Shown piece after piece: positions 1-7,402 of a stretch of DNA of 33,130 bases. Each line of letters begins with the position of its first letter. Within the stretch, counting starts at the first letter, position 1. The notes beneath the pieces were generated by a model that saw only the letters and a list, made by a program, of their open reading frames with translations, ran no database searches and had not been told where the DNA came from. Source of the stretch: Candidatus Nanopelagicales bacterium. Lineage in GTDB: Bacteria > Actinomycetota > Actinomycetes > S36-B12. Location of the stretch: NCBI GenBank assembly GCA_018402075.1, contig JAGYJP010000012.1, positions 1 to 33,130 of the forward strand, given 5' to 3'. Position numbers and translations under genes: made by a program.

Positions 1-3
1 TCC

Positions 4-756
4 ATGGCCGTGGGATCAGCATCGTCGCTCCCCTCGGCTCTGGGCCGCGAGTTGACCGATAAATTCCTCGGCCCGATCTACACCGAGTGGTTTCGAACCA
101 GTGTTCGCGGCGCTGAAAACATTCCCGCCATCGGGCCAGCCCTCGTGGTGGCCAATCATGCAGGTGCATTCGCCATTGACGGACTAATCACCATGCTGGC
201 CGTTGCAAAGAACACCGAACGCACACTGAGCGTTTTGGGTGCGGATTTCCTCTTCCACCTTGGGGTAAACAACTTCCTTGACGAACTCGGTGTTCGTCCT
301 GCGACGCCGTCTGTGGCGCGCGAGTTATTGGAATCAGGTGAACTGGTGGGCGTGTGGCCCGAAGGCGTCCGCGGAGTGGCGAAAACTTTCGATCAACGTT
401 ACCGGCTTCAGAGATTTGGTCGCGGTGGATTTGCCCGCATCGCGAGTGACCTCAATGTAGCTGTAATCCCCACCGCAATCATTGGTTCCGAGGAAACCTA
501 TCCACTTGTTGGACGCGTCTCGGGTCTGTTGAACTGGGCGGGTCTCCCGTACTTGCCGGTGACACCGACATTCCCCGCACTCGGCCCACTGGGTCTCATT
601 CCTTTTCCCGCAAAGTGGAGTGTGACATTCGGTGAACCCATGACCCCGCCGAGTGATTCATCTGTAATTTCGGCATTTGAATTTACCGATCAGGTTCGAG
701 CGACCATGCGAAGCATGATTCTTTCTGGATTGGAACATCGGGAAAGCATTTTCTAG
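4..756 (+). CDS. Lysophospholipid acyltransferase family protein (PlsC/LPLAT-like)
   Basis: Probably transfers an acyl group from acyl-CoA or acyl-ACP to a lysophospholipid or another glycerolipid acceptor at the inner face of the membrane. The LPLAT signature is visible: NHAGAFAIDG at residues 51-60 (the spaced His...Asp variant seen in Rv0502-type actinobacterial acyltransferases rather than plain HX4D) and PEGVRG at 119-124. The ATG at position 4 is the first possible start inside the window, but the frame stays open to the window edge. Rv0502-like relatives are longer, so the true start may lie upstream and this may be a 5'-partial gene. It is convergent with the HAD phosphatase, with only 8 bp between stop codons. 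The exact substrate cannot be told from sequence. Confidence 0.85.
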   Translation: MAVGSASSLPSALGRELTDKFLGPIYTEWFRTSVRGAENIPAIGPALVVANHAGAFAIDGLITMLAVAKNTERTLSVLGADFLFHLGVNNFLDELGVRPATPSVARELLESGELVGVWPEGVRGVAKTFDQRYRLQRFGRGGFARIASDLNVAVIPTAIIGSEETYPLVGRVSGLLNWAGLPYLPVTPTFPALGPLGLIPFPAKWSVTFGEPMTPPSDSSVISAFEFTDQVRATMRSMILSGLEHRESIF

Positions 757-764
757 TCGGTAAT

Positions 765-1640
765 TTACCTGCGGGCTAAGCGGCCGAACAGGTAGCCCGC
801 CGCCAAGCCGAGTGCGATTCCGCTCGCTGCGGAACCCGCGGGGAGGGCGTATTCGCGAACGTGCGCACGGCGACGAAAATCAGCGATATCCCACCCCATT
901 TCTTTGGCATAGGAACGTAGGTCCGAATCGGGATTCACGGCGGTGGGATGTCCCACACTCGAGAGCATTGGAACATCATTGGATGAATCCGAGTAGGCCG
1001 AACATTGGCTGAGGTCTAACCCTTCGCTCACGGCGAGAGCCCGTACCGCCTCTGCCTTGGCCAGGCCGTGCAGTGGGTAGCCATCGAGTCGTCCGGTGTA
1101 AATGCCATTGTGCGACTCCGCGACCGTGCCCAAAGCTCCGGTCAAACCCAATCGGCGGGCAAGGATGTCGGCAAGTTCAACGGGTGTGGCGGTGACCAAC
1201 CACACTTCTTGGCCGGCATCCAAATGCTTTTGTGCGAGAGCCAAAGACCCAGGGATCAACTTGTCCACCATGTTCTGATCAAAAACCAATTCACCAAGGC
1301 GAATCAGTTCATCCACACTTCGACCTTGAACAAAGGCCAAAGCTGCTTCGGTGGCTGAAGCAACATCTTCAGGATCCTCGGAGCCAGATAGAACGAACTT
1401 CAGTTGCTTGACACCGAATCCCCAGATTTCCCGACCGCTGAAGTACTTCATTTTGGCCAGACCGGAGGCAAAATGAAATAGGGAGGCGCCGCGCATAATC
1501 GTGTTATCCACATCGAAGAAGGCGGCCGCCCTGGTTTCGCTCTGGGGGCGATCACCGTGTGCTTTGGCCGCGGCCGCGGCACCCGAGCGTCGATACTTTG
1601 ACAGTACATCGCCCGCGGTAGTTGAATCCGGAAGCGTCAT
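765..1640 (-). CDS. HAD-IB family phosphatase with C-terminal membrane anchor (SerB1-like)
   Basis: A 291-residue haloacid-dehalogenase-superfamily phosphomonoesterase. All four HAD motifs are visible: DVDNT at 43-47 (nucleophile and acid Asp), TAT at 150-152, a Lys near 195, and SDSSND at 217-222 for Mg2+ binding. A cap segment lies between motifs I and II. Residues about 267-287 are an Ala/Gly/Leu-rich hydrophobic stretch followed by RLARR, consistent with a C-terminal membrane anchor. This matches the mycobacterial SerB1 (Rv0505c) subgroup. Despite that name, phosphoserine is not an assured substrate, and a lipid or lysophosphatidate phosphate is equally plausible beside an acyltransferase. 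It starts at an ATG divergent from the acyl-CoA ligase. TACCCT lies exactly 6 nt before the ATG, suggesting a leaderless transcript. Confidence 0.85.
   Translation of the reverse strand: MTLPDSTTAGDVLSKYRRSGAAAAAKAHGDRPQSETRAAAFFDVDNTIMRGASLFHFASGLAKMKYFSGREIWGFGVKQLKFVLSGSEDPEDVASATEAALAFVQGRSVDELIRLGELVFDQNMVDKLIPGSLALAQKHLDAGQEVWLVTATPVELADILARRLGLTGALGTVAESHNGIYTGRLDGYPLHGLAKAEAVRALAVSEGLDLSQCSAYSDSSNDVPMLSSVGHPTAVNPDSDLRSYAKEMGWDIADFRRRAHVREYALPAGSAASGIALGLAAGYLFGRLARR
771..800. repeat. 8-bp inverted repeat in the convergent 3' end region
   Basis: GCGGGCTA (771-778) and TAGCCCGC (793-800) are perfect inverted arms around a 14-nt loop. They sit in the last codons of the HAD phosphatase gene and just past the acyltransferase stop. 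The hairpin is correctly placed to limit read-through between the convergent genes. Neither strand shows a T-run after the stem, so it is not a classical intrinsic terminator. Confidence 0.4.
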
Positions 1641-1646
1641 GGTGAG

Positions 1647-1652
1647 AGGGTA
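1647..1652 (-). promoter_or_regulatory. Putative leaderless -10 element for the HAD phosphatase
   Basis: On the minus strand TACCCT (TANNNT) ends 6 nt before the ATG, so transcription would begin at or next to the start codon. A -35-like CTGACA (5/6 to TTGACA) lies 19 bp upstream, at 1677-1672 of the minus strand. No Shine-Dalgarno sequence can fit. Confidence 0.5.
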
Positions 1653-1674
1653 CCTAATTCCCGACCGGGTGTGT

Positions 1675-1680
1675 CAGACT
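1675..1680 (+). promoter_or_regulatory. Putative leaderless -10-like element for the acyl-CoA ligase
   Basis: CAGACT lies exactly 6 nt before the chosen GTG at 1687. The same hexamer at the same distance precedes menG. It departs from TANNNT at the first base, so it is weaker evidence than the other sites. It overlaps the -35-like element of the divergent HAD gene. Confidence 0.35.
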
Positions 1681-1686
1681 CAGGGG

Positions 1687-3258
1687 GTGAACTCCACGAT
1701 CAACGTGACAACCGTCTCGGACTTTCTCAGCATTTCCGCTGCCCGAGATCCACAACGCGTTGCCCTGGTCGATTCGGCTTCGGGGGAGCGGCTGACGTAC
1801 ACGGAATTAGATGAACGAGTTACTTCTACCGCCCAGATCCTGATGGACCGCGGGTTACTGTCGGCCCGGGTCGGGGATCGAGTTGCGATCCTGCTGGGTA
1901 ATTCCGCTGATTTCGTGCTCACCTACTTCGCGGTGATTCGTGCCGGTTTGGTGGCGGTGCCGCTCAATCCCGGATACACGGTGGCTGAACTCTCCCAAAT
2001 CTTGGAGCAGTGCGGTGCTCGCATGCTGATTGTTGATTCAACGACCGGTGAGTTGGGCGTGACTTCTGCGAATGATTCTTGCACCGTTGTTTTCTGCGAT
2101 GAAGTTGTTTCTGAACGGGAAACCCTGCGCGGATTCCTCAAGCAATCATTACGGTCCCTTGTTCGCGGTAAAGCACCCAGTGACTCAGTTTTTCCCGAAG
2201 TTGCACCAGAGGACCTTGCGTTGTTGCTCTTCACCTCCGGTTCAGATGGAGCACCCAAAGGCGTCATGCTCACCCACAGAAACTTGGTGAGCAATGTTCA
2301 GGCACTTGCAGATTTGCGGAATCCACCAACGGTGAGTGCTGAGGACATGGTGCTCGCAGTTTTGCCACTTTTCCATGTCTATGGCTTGAACACCGTGTTG
2401 ACGTTAGCGATTTCAGCGGGTGCCGGAGTTGTGTTAGTAGATCGATTTGATCCTATTGAATCTTTAGAGCTCATTTCGCGCGAACATGTCACCACGGTGG
2501 CCGGAGCTCCTGCCATGTATCTGATGTGGTCGCGGGTTCCCTCGGTTCGCGAGGCAATGCGTCCGATTCGAATGCTCTCCAGTGGCGGTGCCCCGTTACC
2601 GCCTGAAATTTTCACTCGGTTTGAAGATCTCACCGGCATGCGCATTTATGAGGGCTACGGCATGACTGAAACATCTCCCGTTATTACGTCGACCGTGGTG
2701 GATGGCCGAGCTATTGCCGGGAGCGTTGGTTTACCTATTTCTGGAACAGAAATCAAAATCATGGCTGACTCGGGTGAAGAAGCTGAGCATGGCGATCCGG
2801 GGGAAATTTGGGTTCGCGGTCCCGGCGTATTCCATGGCTATTGGCCTGATCATTCCAATGGCCCCGATTCCAATGGTTGGTTCGGGACAGGTGACATCGG
2901 TTTACTGGACGAAAGTGGAGCATTGCGCCTGGTGGATCGCCGGCGCGAGTTAATAATCGTGAACGGGTTCAATGTCTTCCCACGCGAAGTTGAAATTGTG
3001 TTGGAAAGAATCGACGGTGTCATGGAGGCAGCTGTTCTAGGCCGACAAGATTCTGAAACCGGCGAAGCCGTTACCGCTCTTGTGGTGCTGCGGGCTGATT
3101 CAACTTTGGCATCACATGAAATCATCGAGATCGCAGCGCGGTCACTTGCCCGGTTCAAATGCCCGCAAGAGATTCGCATTGTGGAAAGTCTCCCGCGATC
3201 GGCAACCGGCAAAATTGCCAAGGGTCGATTGCGTGAGGTCTACGAAATTGATCATTGA
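1687..3258 (+). CDS. AMP-dependent acyl-CoA synthetase/ligase (FadD-like)
   Basis: Adenylates a carboxylic acid, probably a fatty acid, and transfers it to CoA. ANL-superfamily core motifs appear in order: TSGSDGAPKG at about 183-192 (A3 phosphate loop, with Asp where Thr is usual), YGMTETSP (A5), GWFGTGDIG (A7), a VDRRRELIIVNGFNVFP hinge (A8), and the catalytic Lys in RSATGKIAKGRL near residue 509 (A10). The 523-residue length is normal. I chose GTG 1687 because homology-like sequence (INVTTVSDFLSISAARDPQRVALV) begins right after it. Upstream in-frame ATGs at 1501 and 1639 would run over the divergent HAD gene or its promoter. The 3' end overlaps the glutaredoxin start. Chain-length specificity is not readable. 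Confidence 0.85.
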   Translation: MNSTINVTTVSDFLSISAARDPQRVALVDSASGERLTYTELDERVTSTAQILMDRGLLSARVGDRVAILLGNSADFVLTYFAVIRAGLVAVPLNPGYTVAELSQILEQCGARMLIVDSTTGELGVTSANDSCTVVFCDEVVSERETLRGFLKQSLRSLVRGKAPSDSVFPEVAPEDLALLLFTSGSDGAPKGVMLTHRNLVSNVQALADLRNPPTVSAEDMVLAVLPLFHVYGLNTVLTLAISAGAGVVLVDRFDPIESLELISREHVTTVAGAPAMYLMWSRVPSVREAMRPIRMLSSGGAPLPPEIFTRFEDLTGMRIYEGYGMTETSPVITSTVVDGRAIAGSVGLPISGTEIKIMADSGEEAEHGDPGEIWVRGPGVFHGYWPDHSNGPDSNGWFGTGDIGLLDESGALRLVDRRRELIIVNGFNVFPREVEIVLERIDGVMEAAVLGRQDSETGEAVTALVVLRADSTLASHEIIEIAARSLARFKCPQEIRIVESLPRSATGKIAKGRLREVYEIDH

Positions 3259-3484
3259 ACTTATTGGTCGACCCGGGTGCCACCTGTGTCTAGATGCCGA
3301 ATCGGTGGTGGCATCCGTGTGTTCCGAGGCGGGCTTGGAATTCACCATTCGCTCAATTGACGATCACCCGGGGTTAGCCGATCTGTATTGGGAGCGGATC
3401 CCGGTTCTTCTCATTGACGGCGAGATTTTTGACTTCTGGCGGGTCAATGAAATTCGGTTGCGGGATAAACTTCTCCCCAAGTAA
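3233..3484 (+). CDS. Glutaredoxin family protein (short thioredoxin fold)
   Basis: An 83-residue thioredoxin-fold protein with CHLC at residues 16-19 (context RPGCHLC), then a typical IPVLLIDGE strand with the cis-Pro. It resembles the small DUF836/glutaredoxin-like proteins (Rv0508 type) found just upstream of heme genes in actinobacteria. The family is presumed to do thiol-disulfide chemistry in the cytosol, but its partner is unknown. GTG 3233 is preferred because AAGGG lies 8 nt upstream. TTG 3248 is the alternative. The start lies inside the ligase coding region (26-bp overlap), so the two genes are probably co-transcribed. Confidence 0.75.
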   Translation: MRSTKLIIELIGRPGCHLCLDAESVVASVCSEAGLEFTIRSIDDHPGLADLYWERIPVLLIDGEIFDFWRVNEIRLRDKLLPK

Positions 3485-3617
3485 TCCGATAAACGGACGG
3501 ATGCGTCCGGTTATATTTGGAATGTTCCCATGTGCATCATTAGAGTACGGCGCATTCAGCCGCAATTTCTGCACTCCTTGCCAATGTAACCCAGCACACT
3601 TCATCCAATCCGATTTT
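3485..3617. other. 133-bp intergenic region upstream of rex
   Basis: It holds the CGGACG/CGTCCG dyad (3494-3509), an isolated TATATT (3512-3517) that could be a -10 without a good -35, and no Rex operator. No TANNNT lies 6 nt before the rex ATG, so if rex has its own promoter the mRNA would carry a leader of about 95 nt. Read-through from the ligase-glutaredoxin pair is also possible. Confidence 0.4.
3494..3509. repeat. 6-bp inverted repeat in the rex upstream region
   Basis: CGGACG, a 4-nt loop, then CGTCCG. This is the only clear dyad in the 133-bp space between the glutaredoxin gene and rex. It lies just before an AT-rich TATATT (3512-3517) that could be a -10 hexamer. It does not resemble the Rex operator consensus. 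It may be a weak hairpin or a binding site for another regulator. Confidence 0.35.
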
Positions 3618-4346
3618 ATGTCTATCGAGGTACATCAGACTGTGACACTTCCCACCCGCAAATCGGGGTCGATCCCGGGGGCAACCGTTGCTCGGTTGCC
3701 CGTGTACCACCGTGTGCTGGCGTCCATGGCCGCCGACGGTGTGACCACCGTGTCCAGTGAGGAACTTGCCACCGCCTGTGGCGTTACATCGGCCAAGTTG
3801 CGGAAGGATCTCTCCCACCTCGGCTCATATGGCACCCGCGGGGTTGGCTATGACGTCACTTTCCTGACCTACCAAATTGCCCGCGAGTTGGGCATTACCA
3901 AATCACGAGGCTTGGTCATTATTGGCATGGGAAACCTGGGTCGCGCCCTGGCTTCGTATCGAGCATTTGCCGAACGTGGCTTCCATGTCGTTGCTGTCAT
4001 GGATCGGGATCCATCGATTATTGGAACCCATGTCCGCGTGGGCAGTGCAAATCTCACCGTCCTCCCGGTATCTGAACTTGGTGCGGTAATCGCCGGATCC
4101 GATGCACAAATAGGCGTGATCACCACACCTGCTGAAGCCGCCCAAGAAGTTGCCGACCACATGGTGGCTTCGGGGCTGATCAGCATCTTGAACTTTGCAC
4201 CCGTTGTGCTCAATGTCCCGGAATCGGTGGAGGTGCGCAAGGTTGACCTTGCGGTTGAACTTCAAATACTCGCTTTCCATGAGCACCTGCAAAACGAGAA
4301 AGATGAAAAAAGTTCATCCCATTTACTGAAAGCCGGTATTGCATGA
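3618..4346 (+). CDS. rex: Redox-sensing transcriptional repressor Rex
   Basis: Rex dimers bind operator DNA when NADH/NAD+ is low and release it when NADH binds. The 242-residue product has an N-terminal winged helix (about 20-80, including PGATVARLPVYHRVL, SSEELATACGV and KLRKDLSHLGSYGTRGVGY). A Rossmann domain follows with GMGNLG at 103-108 and a C-terminal helix for domain swapping (VDLAVELQILAFHEHL). ATG 3618 gives a normal N-terminus. GTG 3642 (MTLPTRKSG...) is also possible, and an in-frame ATG at 3414 would overlap the glutaredoxin gene and add non-Rex sequence. The stop overlaps the next ATG (ATGA). A matching Rex operator lies upstream of nuoA in this window. None is seen upstream of rex itself. 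Confidence 0.95.
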   Translation: MSIEVHQTVTLPTRKSGSIPGATVARLPVYHRVLASMAADGVTTVSSEELATACGVTSAKLRKDLSHLGSYGTRGVGYDVTFLTYQIARELGITKSRGLVIIGMGNLGRALASYRAFAERGFHVVAVMDRDPSIIGTHVRVGSANLTVLPVSELGAVIAGSDAQIGVITTPAEAAQEVADHMVASGLISILNFAPVVLNVPESVEVRKVDLAVELQILAFHEHLQNEKDEKSSSHLLKAGIA

Positions 4347-6154
4347 CAGAGCCAGGGGTCACAAAACGATCCCCAACCGCAAAACCTGCACGTTCATCCA
4401 CACAAACATCCACAGAGGCAGAAAAAGTGAGCACACCAATAAAAATGGACTCCGCGAGCAAGGATTCCGCGAGCAAGATTTCTACGAGCAAGTCCGCAGC
4501 TGCAAAAAAGCCTGTTGCGGCTGTTCCCGACCTTGCATCCGTGGACGTTCAGGCCACTCCACCGCGAAAGAAGCCGGCAATTGGCACCATAGTGTTCGTG
4601 GCGGCCGGTCCCGGTGACCCTGAACTGTTGACCGTGCGTTCGGTATCCATGTTGCAAAAGGCGGGTGCGGTGATCGCGGATATTTCTGCAACTGAAATTG
4701 CCGAGGCATATGTTGCCGTGGAGAAAATCGTGATCGCTATGGATTCCGAAGAGAATCCACTTGAGCCCGCCGACACAGCCAAACTGGCACTCGATCACGC
4801 TCGTGAGCACGAGTTGGTCGTGCGACTTGTTCTGGGTGATCCGATCGTGCAAGGCACCTTGGTTCCAGAAATTTCCATACTTCGTCGGTCACATGCCCAA
4901 TTTGAAATTGTTCCCGGGGTCAGCGAGATTTCGGGTATCCCGGCATTCGCAGGTTTTAACCTCACCGGGGGCAAGGCAACAGAGGTTCGAGTGCTGGATG
5001 CAGCGGACAGCACCATTCCCTGGGATCAACTGGGTGACCCGCGCGCCACACTGGTTTTTCCTCAAGGCGGCGAGAGTGTGACGGCCATTGCAGAGTCACT
5101 CATAAAAGCTGGTCGCGACCCCGAAACCCCCATTGCAATTACTCGAAATGGCAGCACCGTTGATCAACGCACCACGGTGGGGACACTCGCAAGCATTTCA
5201 GGTGTTCTGAAAGCTGCGAAGGAAAGCGGTCCCGGATTTGTTGTTGTTGGTGAAGTCATTGATCAACGTGAAAAGTACAACTGGTTTGAAAAGAAGGAAC
5301 TCGTTGGTTGGCGGGTGCTGATTCCACGCACCCAAGACAACACCACAGAAATGATTCAGGTGCTGCGCGCCCATGGTGCAATTCCCAAGGAGGTGGCCAC
5401 CATCTCGGTCGAGCCCCCGCGAACACCGCAGCAAATGGATCGTGCTGTCAACGGTTTGGTTACCGGGCGTTACGCGTGGGTCGGTTTCACATCGGTCAAC
5501 GCTGTTCGCTCCATTCGCGAAAAACTGGAGGAGTACGGCCTTGACGCCCGATCCCTGTCCGGTTTGAAGGTGGCGGCCGTAGGTGCCGCAACCGTCGATT
5601 CCCTCGTTGAGTTTGGTGTCAAACCTGATCTGATCCCCACCGGTGAGCAAAACACCGCGGCATTGACCGAGGAATGGCCTCCCTATGACTCGCTGATGGA
5701 TCCCATCAACAAGGTATTTCTGCCACGGGCAGATATCTCCACCGACACCCTCGTTGCCGGGTTGACCGATTTGGGTTGGGAAGTGGAAGACATCACGGCC
5801 TTCCGAACCGTGCGGGCGGCACCACCACCCGCCGCGACCCGTGAGGCGATCAAGACGGGGGGCTTTGATGCAGTGCTTTTCACATCAAGTAGCACCGTGC
5901 GCAACCTGGTCGGTATTGCCGGCAAGCCCCATGCGACAACGGTGGTGGCGTGCATTGGACCACAGACGGCAAAGACTGCGCTCGAACATGGACTGCGAGT
6001 CGATGTACTCGCGGAGATCAACACGCCCCTCGCACTCGTGGACGCGCTTTCGGTGTACGCGGAAAAGCTACGGGACACATCTTTGGAAGCGGGAGAGGGC
6101 GCGTGGCGTCCAAGCCGCAAACGCCCCGTGGCACGACGCAAGGCGAGTAAGTAA
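4343..6154 (+). CDS. hemD: Fused uroporphyrinogen-III C-methyltransferase / uroporphyrinogen-III synthase
   Basis: This is the actinobacterial CobA-HemD fusion. The SUMT-like domain spans about 81-312, with GPGDPELLTVR at 89-99 well kept. The usual GDPFVFGRG loop reads GDPIVQGTL near 165-173, so methyltransferase activity is uncertain. The HemD domain spans about 320-585 and keeps IPRTQDN, GFTSVNAV, LPRADIS, LFTSSSTV and CIGPQTA, as expected for an enzyme closing hydroxymethylbilane to uroporphyrinogen III. The first 80 residues are Ser/Ala/Lys-rich and look disordered, with a 15-bp tandem repeat. The C-terminus is a basic RKRPVARRKASK tail. ATG 4343 overlaps the rex stop, and GTG 4427 with AGAGG 8 nt upstream is an alternative start. 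No hemA, hemC, hemB or hemL lies nearby. Confidence 0.88.
   Translation: MTEPGVTKRSPTAKPARSSTQTSTEAEKVSTPIKMDSASKDSASKISTSKSAAAKKPVAAVPDLASVDVQATPPRKKPAIGTIVFVAAGPGDPELLTVRSVSMLQKAGAVIADISATEIAEAYVAVEKIVIAMDSEENPLEPADTAKLALDHAREHELVVRLVLGDPIVQGTLVPEISILRRSHAQFEIVPGVSEISGIPAFAGFNLTGGKATEVRVLDAADSTIPWDQLGDPRATLVFPQGGESVTAIAESLIKAGRDPETPIAITRNGSTVDQRTTVGTLASISGVLKAAKESGPGFVVVGEVIDQREKYNWFEKKELVGWRVLIPRTQDNTTEMIQVLRAHGAIPKEVATISVEPPRTPQQMDRAVNGLVTGRYAWVGFTSVNAVRSIREKLEEYGLDARSLSGLKVAAVGAATVDSLVEFGVKPDLIPTGEQNTAALTEEWPPYDSLMDPINKVFLPRADISTDTLVAGLTDLGWEVEDITAFRTVRAAPPPAATREAIKTGGFDAVLFTSSSTVRNLVGIAGKPHATTVVACIGPQTAKTALEHGLRVDVLAEINTPLALVDALSVYAEKLRDTSLEAGEGAWRPSRKRPVARRKASK
4448..4492 (+). repeat. 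Three-unit 15-bp tandem repeat in the hemD N-terminal extension
   Basis: Units gactccgcgagcaag, gattccgcgagcaag and atttctacgagcaag encode DSASK, DSASK and ISTSK. The first two differ at one base and the third is diverged. They lie in the presumed disordered linker before the SUMT-like domain and probably arose by slippage. Confidence 0.75.
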
Positions 6155-6160
6155 TTCGCC

Positions 6161-6811
6161 GTGACTAACAACCCCGAACACACGACCGTTCATTTGCTGC
6201 GCCATGGAGAGGTATACAACCCCGAAGGGGTCCTTTATGGGCGTCTACCGGGGTACTACCTCAGTGATCTCGGTCACGAAATGGCAGAGCGAGCGGCGGT
6301 AGCGCTGGCCGATCGGGATATTGCCACGGTGATTTCCTCACCCATGGAGCGCGCGCAACAAACAGCCACACCCATTGCCGGTCGTCATAGGTTGGACATT
6401 GTCACCAACGCCGATCTCATTGAAGCAGACAATGTTTTTGAGGGTAAGCGAGTCAGCGTGGGAGATGGCGTTCTCAAGCAGCCCAAGGCCTGGCGACACC
6501 TGTGGAATCCATTCACTCCCTCATGGGGTGAGCCGTATCAGGTGGTGGCCGATCGCATGCAACAGGCGATCGACGCGGCGCGTTTGGGGGCTCCCGGCCG
6601 GGAGTCAGTGTTGGTCAGTCATCAATTACCAATCTGGATCTCCCGGCTCAACGCCGAAAAGCGCCGGCTGTGGCACGACCCACGTTCGCGTCAATGCACC
6701 CTGGCATCCATTACCTCGCTGACCTATGAAGATGAAGACCTCGTGGCCATCACCTATACCGAGCCGTCACGCGACCTGCTGGAAAAGGCGAGCAAGATCG
6801 CTGGCGCTTAG
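6161..6811 (+). CDS. Histidine phosphatase family protein (phosphoglycerate-mutase-like)
   Basis: A 216-residue branch-1 histidine phosphatase. The phosphoryl-accepting LLRHGE motif has His at residue 15. SSPMERAQQTA carries the substrate-binding Arg, and the second catalytic His is in VSHQLP at about 154. The GTG start lies 6 bp after the hemD stop. In actinobacteria this gene usually sits between the heme genes and resA/ccdA, as here. The family name is often given as phosphoglycerate mutase, but the real substrate is unknown and isomerase activity is unproven. Confidence 0.85.
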   Translation: MTNNPEHTTVHLLRHGEVYNPEGVLYGRLPGYYLSDLGHEMAERAAVALADRDIATVISSPMERAQQTATPIAGRHRLDIVTNADLIEADNVFEGKRVSVGDGVLKQPKAWRHLWNPFTPSWGEPYQVVADRMQQAIDAARLGAPGRESVLVSHQLPIWISRLNAEKRRLWHDPRSRQCTLASITSLTYEDEDLVAITYTEPSRDLLEKASKIAGA

Positions 6812-6820
6812 CATTGCCAT

Positions 6821-7402
6821 ATGCGCCGTCCATTAACCATCATTGCGATATTTCTGGGCACGGCGGTCATGGTCCTCACGGGCTGCTCGGCGGATCCCAG
6901 TACAGATGCAGGCTTTGTGTCCGGCGATGGCTCGGTCACGATCCTCGACCCGGGTGCGCGCGCCCAGGCACCCGTTGTCAGTGGCACCAACCTTGAAGGT
7001 CAACAGTTGAGTACCTCAGACTTTCCAGGCGACATCATTGTGTTGAACGTGTGGGCCTCATGGTGTGCCCCATGTCGTGCAGAGGCGCCGGCCCTCGAAG
7101 AAGTCGCTGCAGAGTACGCCGATCAGGGAGTACAGCTGATTGGGCTTAATACCCGAGACTCGGAGGCGTCCGCGAGAAATTTCATTAAGAACTACGGGGT
7201 GAGTTTTCCATCAATCGTTGATACAGATGGTCGACTGCAACTTCTGTTTAATGAAACCCTTCCCCCACAAGCCATCCCTTCCACCATTGTCATTGACCGC
7301 AATGGCAGGGTGGCGGCCCGTGCTCTTGGTGCCGTCGATGCGTCCACCTTGAGCGCGATTGTGGATCAACTTCAGCAGGAAAGTGCTTCGACCAATGGAT
7401 GA
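6821..7402 (+). CDS. resA: Membrane-anchored thiol-disulfide oxidoreductase (ResA/TlpA-like lipoprotein)
   Basis: Reduces the CXXCH cysteines of apocytochrome c outside the membrane so heme can be attached. The N-terminus is a lipoprotein signal: basic MRRP, a hydrophobic core, then lipobox LTGC with Cys22. A thioredoxin/AhpC-TSA fold follows, with active-site WCAPC (Cys82 and Cys85), RAEAP and a cis-Pro in QAIPST. The 193-residue length fits. It begins 9 bp after the histidine phosphatase stop and overlaps the ccdA start by 8 bp, so it is the first member of the cytochrome c maturation set. Confidence 0.9.
   Translation: MRRPLTIIAIFLGTAVMVLTGCSADPSTDAGFVSGDGSVTILDPGARAQAPVVSGTNLEGQQLSTSDFPGDIIVLNVWASWCAPCRAEAPALEEVAAEYADQGVQLIGLNTRDSEASARNFIKNYGVSFPSIVDTDGRLQLLFNETLPPQAIPSTIVIDRNGRVAARALGAVDASTLSAIVDQLQQESASTNG

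Noticed and set aside
3414..3617. Upstream in-frame extension of Rex from ATG 3414
   Set aside because: It overlaps the glutaredoxin gene by 71 bp, adds 68 residues unlike any Rex, and the Rex winged helix follows directly after ATG 3618.
4394..4852. A His/Cys/Gly-rich 152-codon frame antisense to hemD
   Set aside because: No start context, no recognisable domain, and composition explained by the repeat-rich sense strand.
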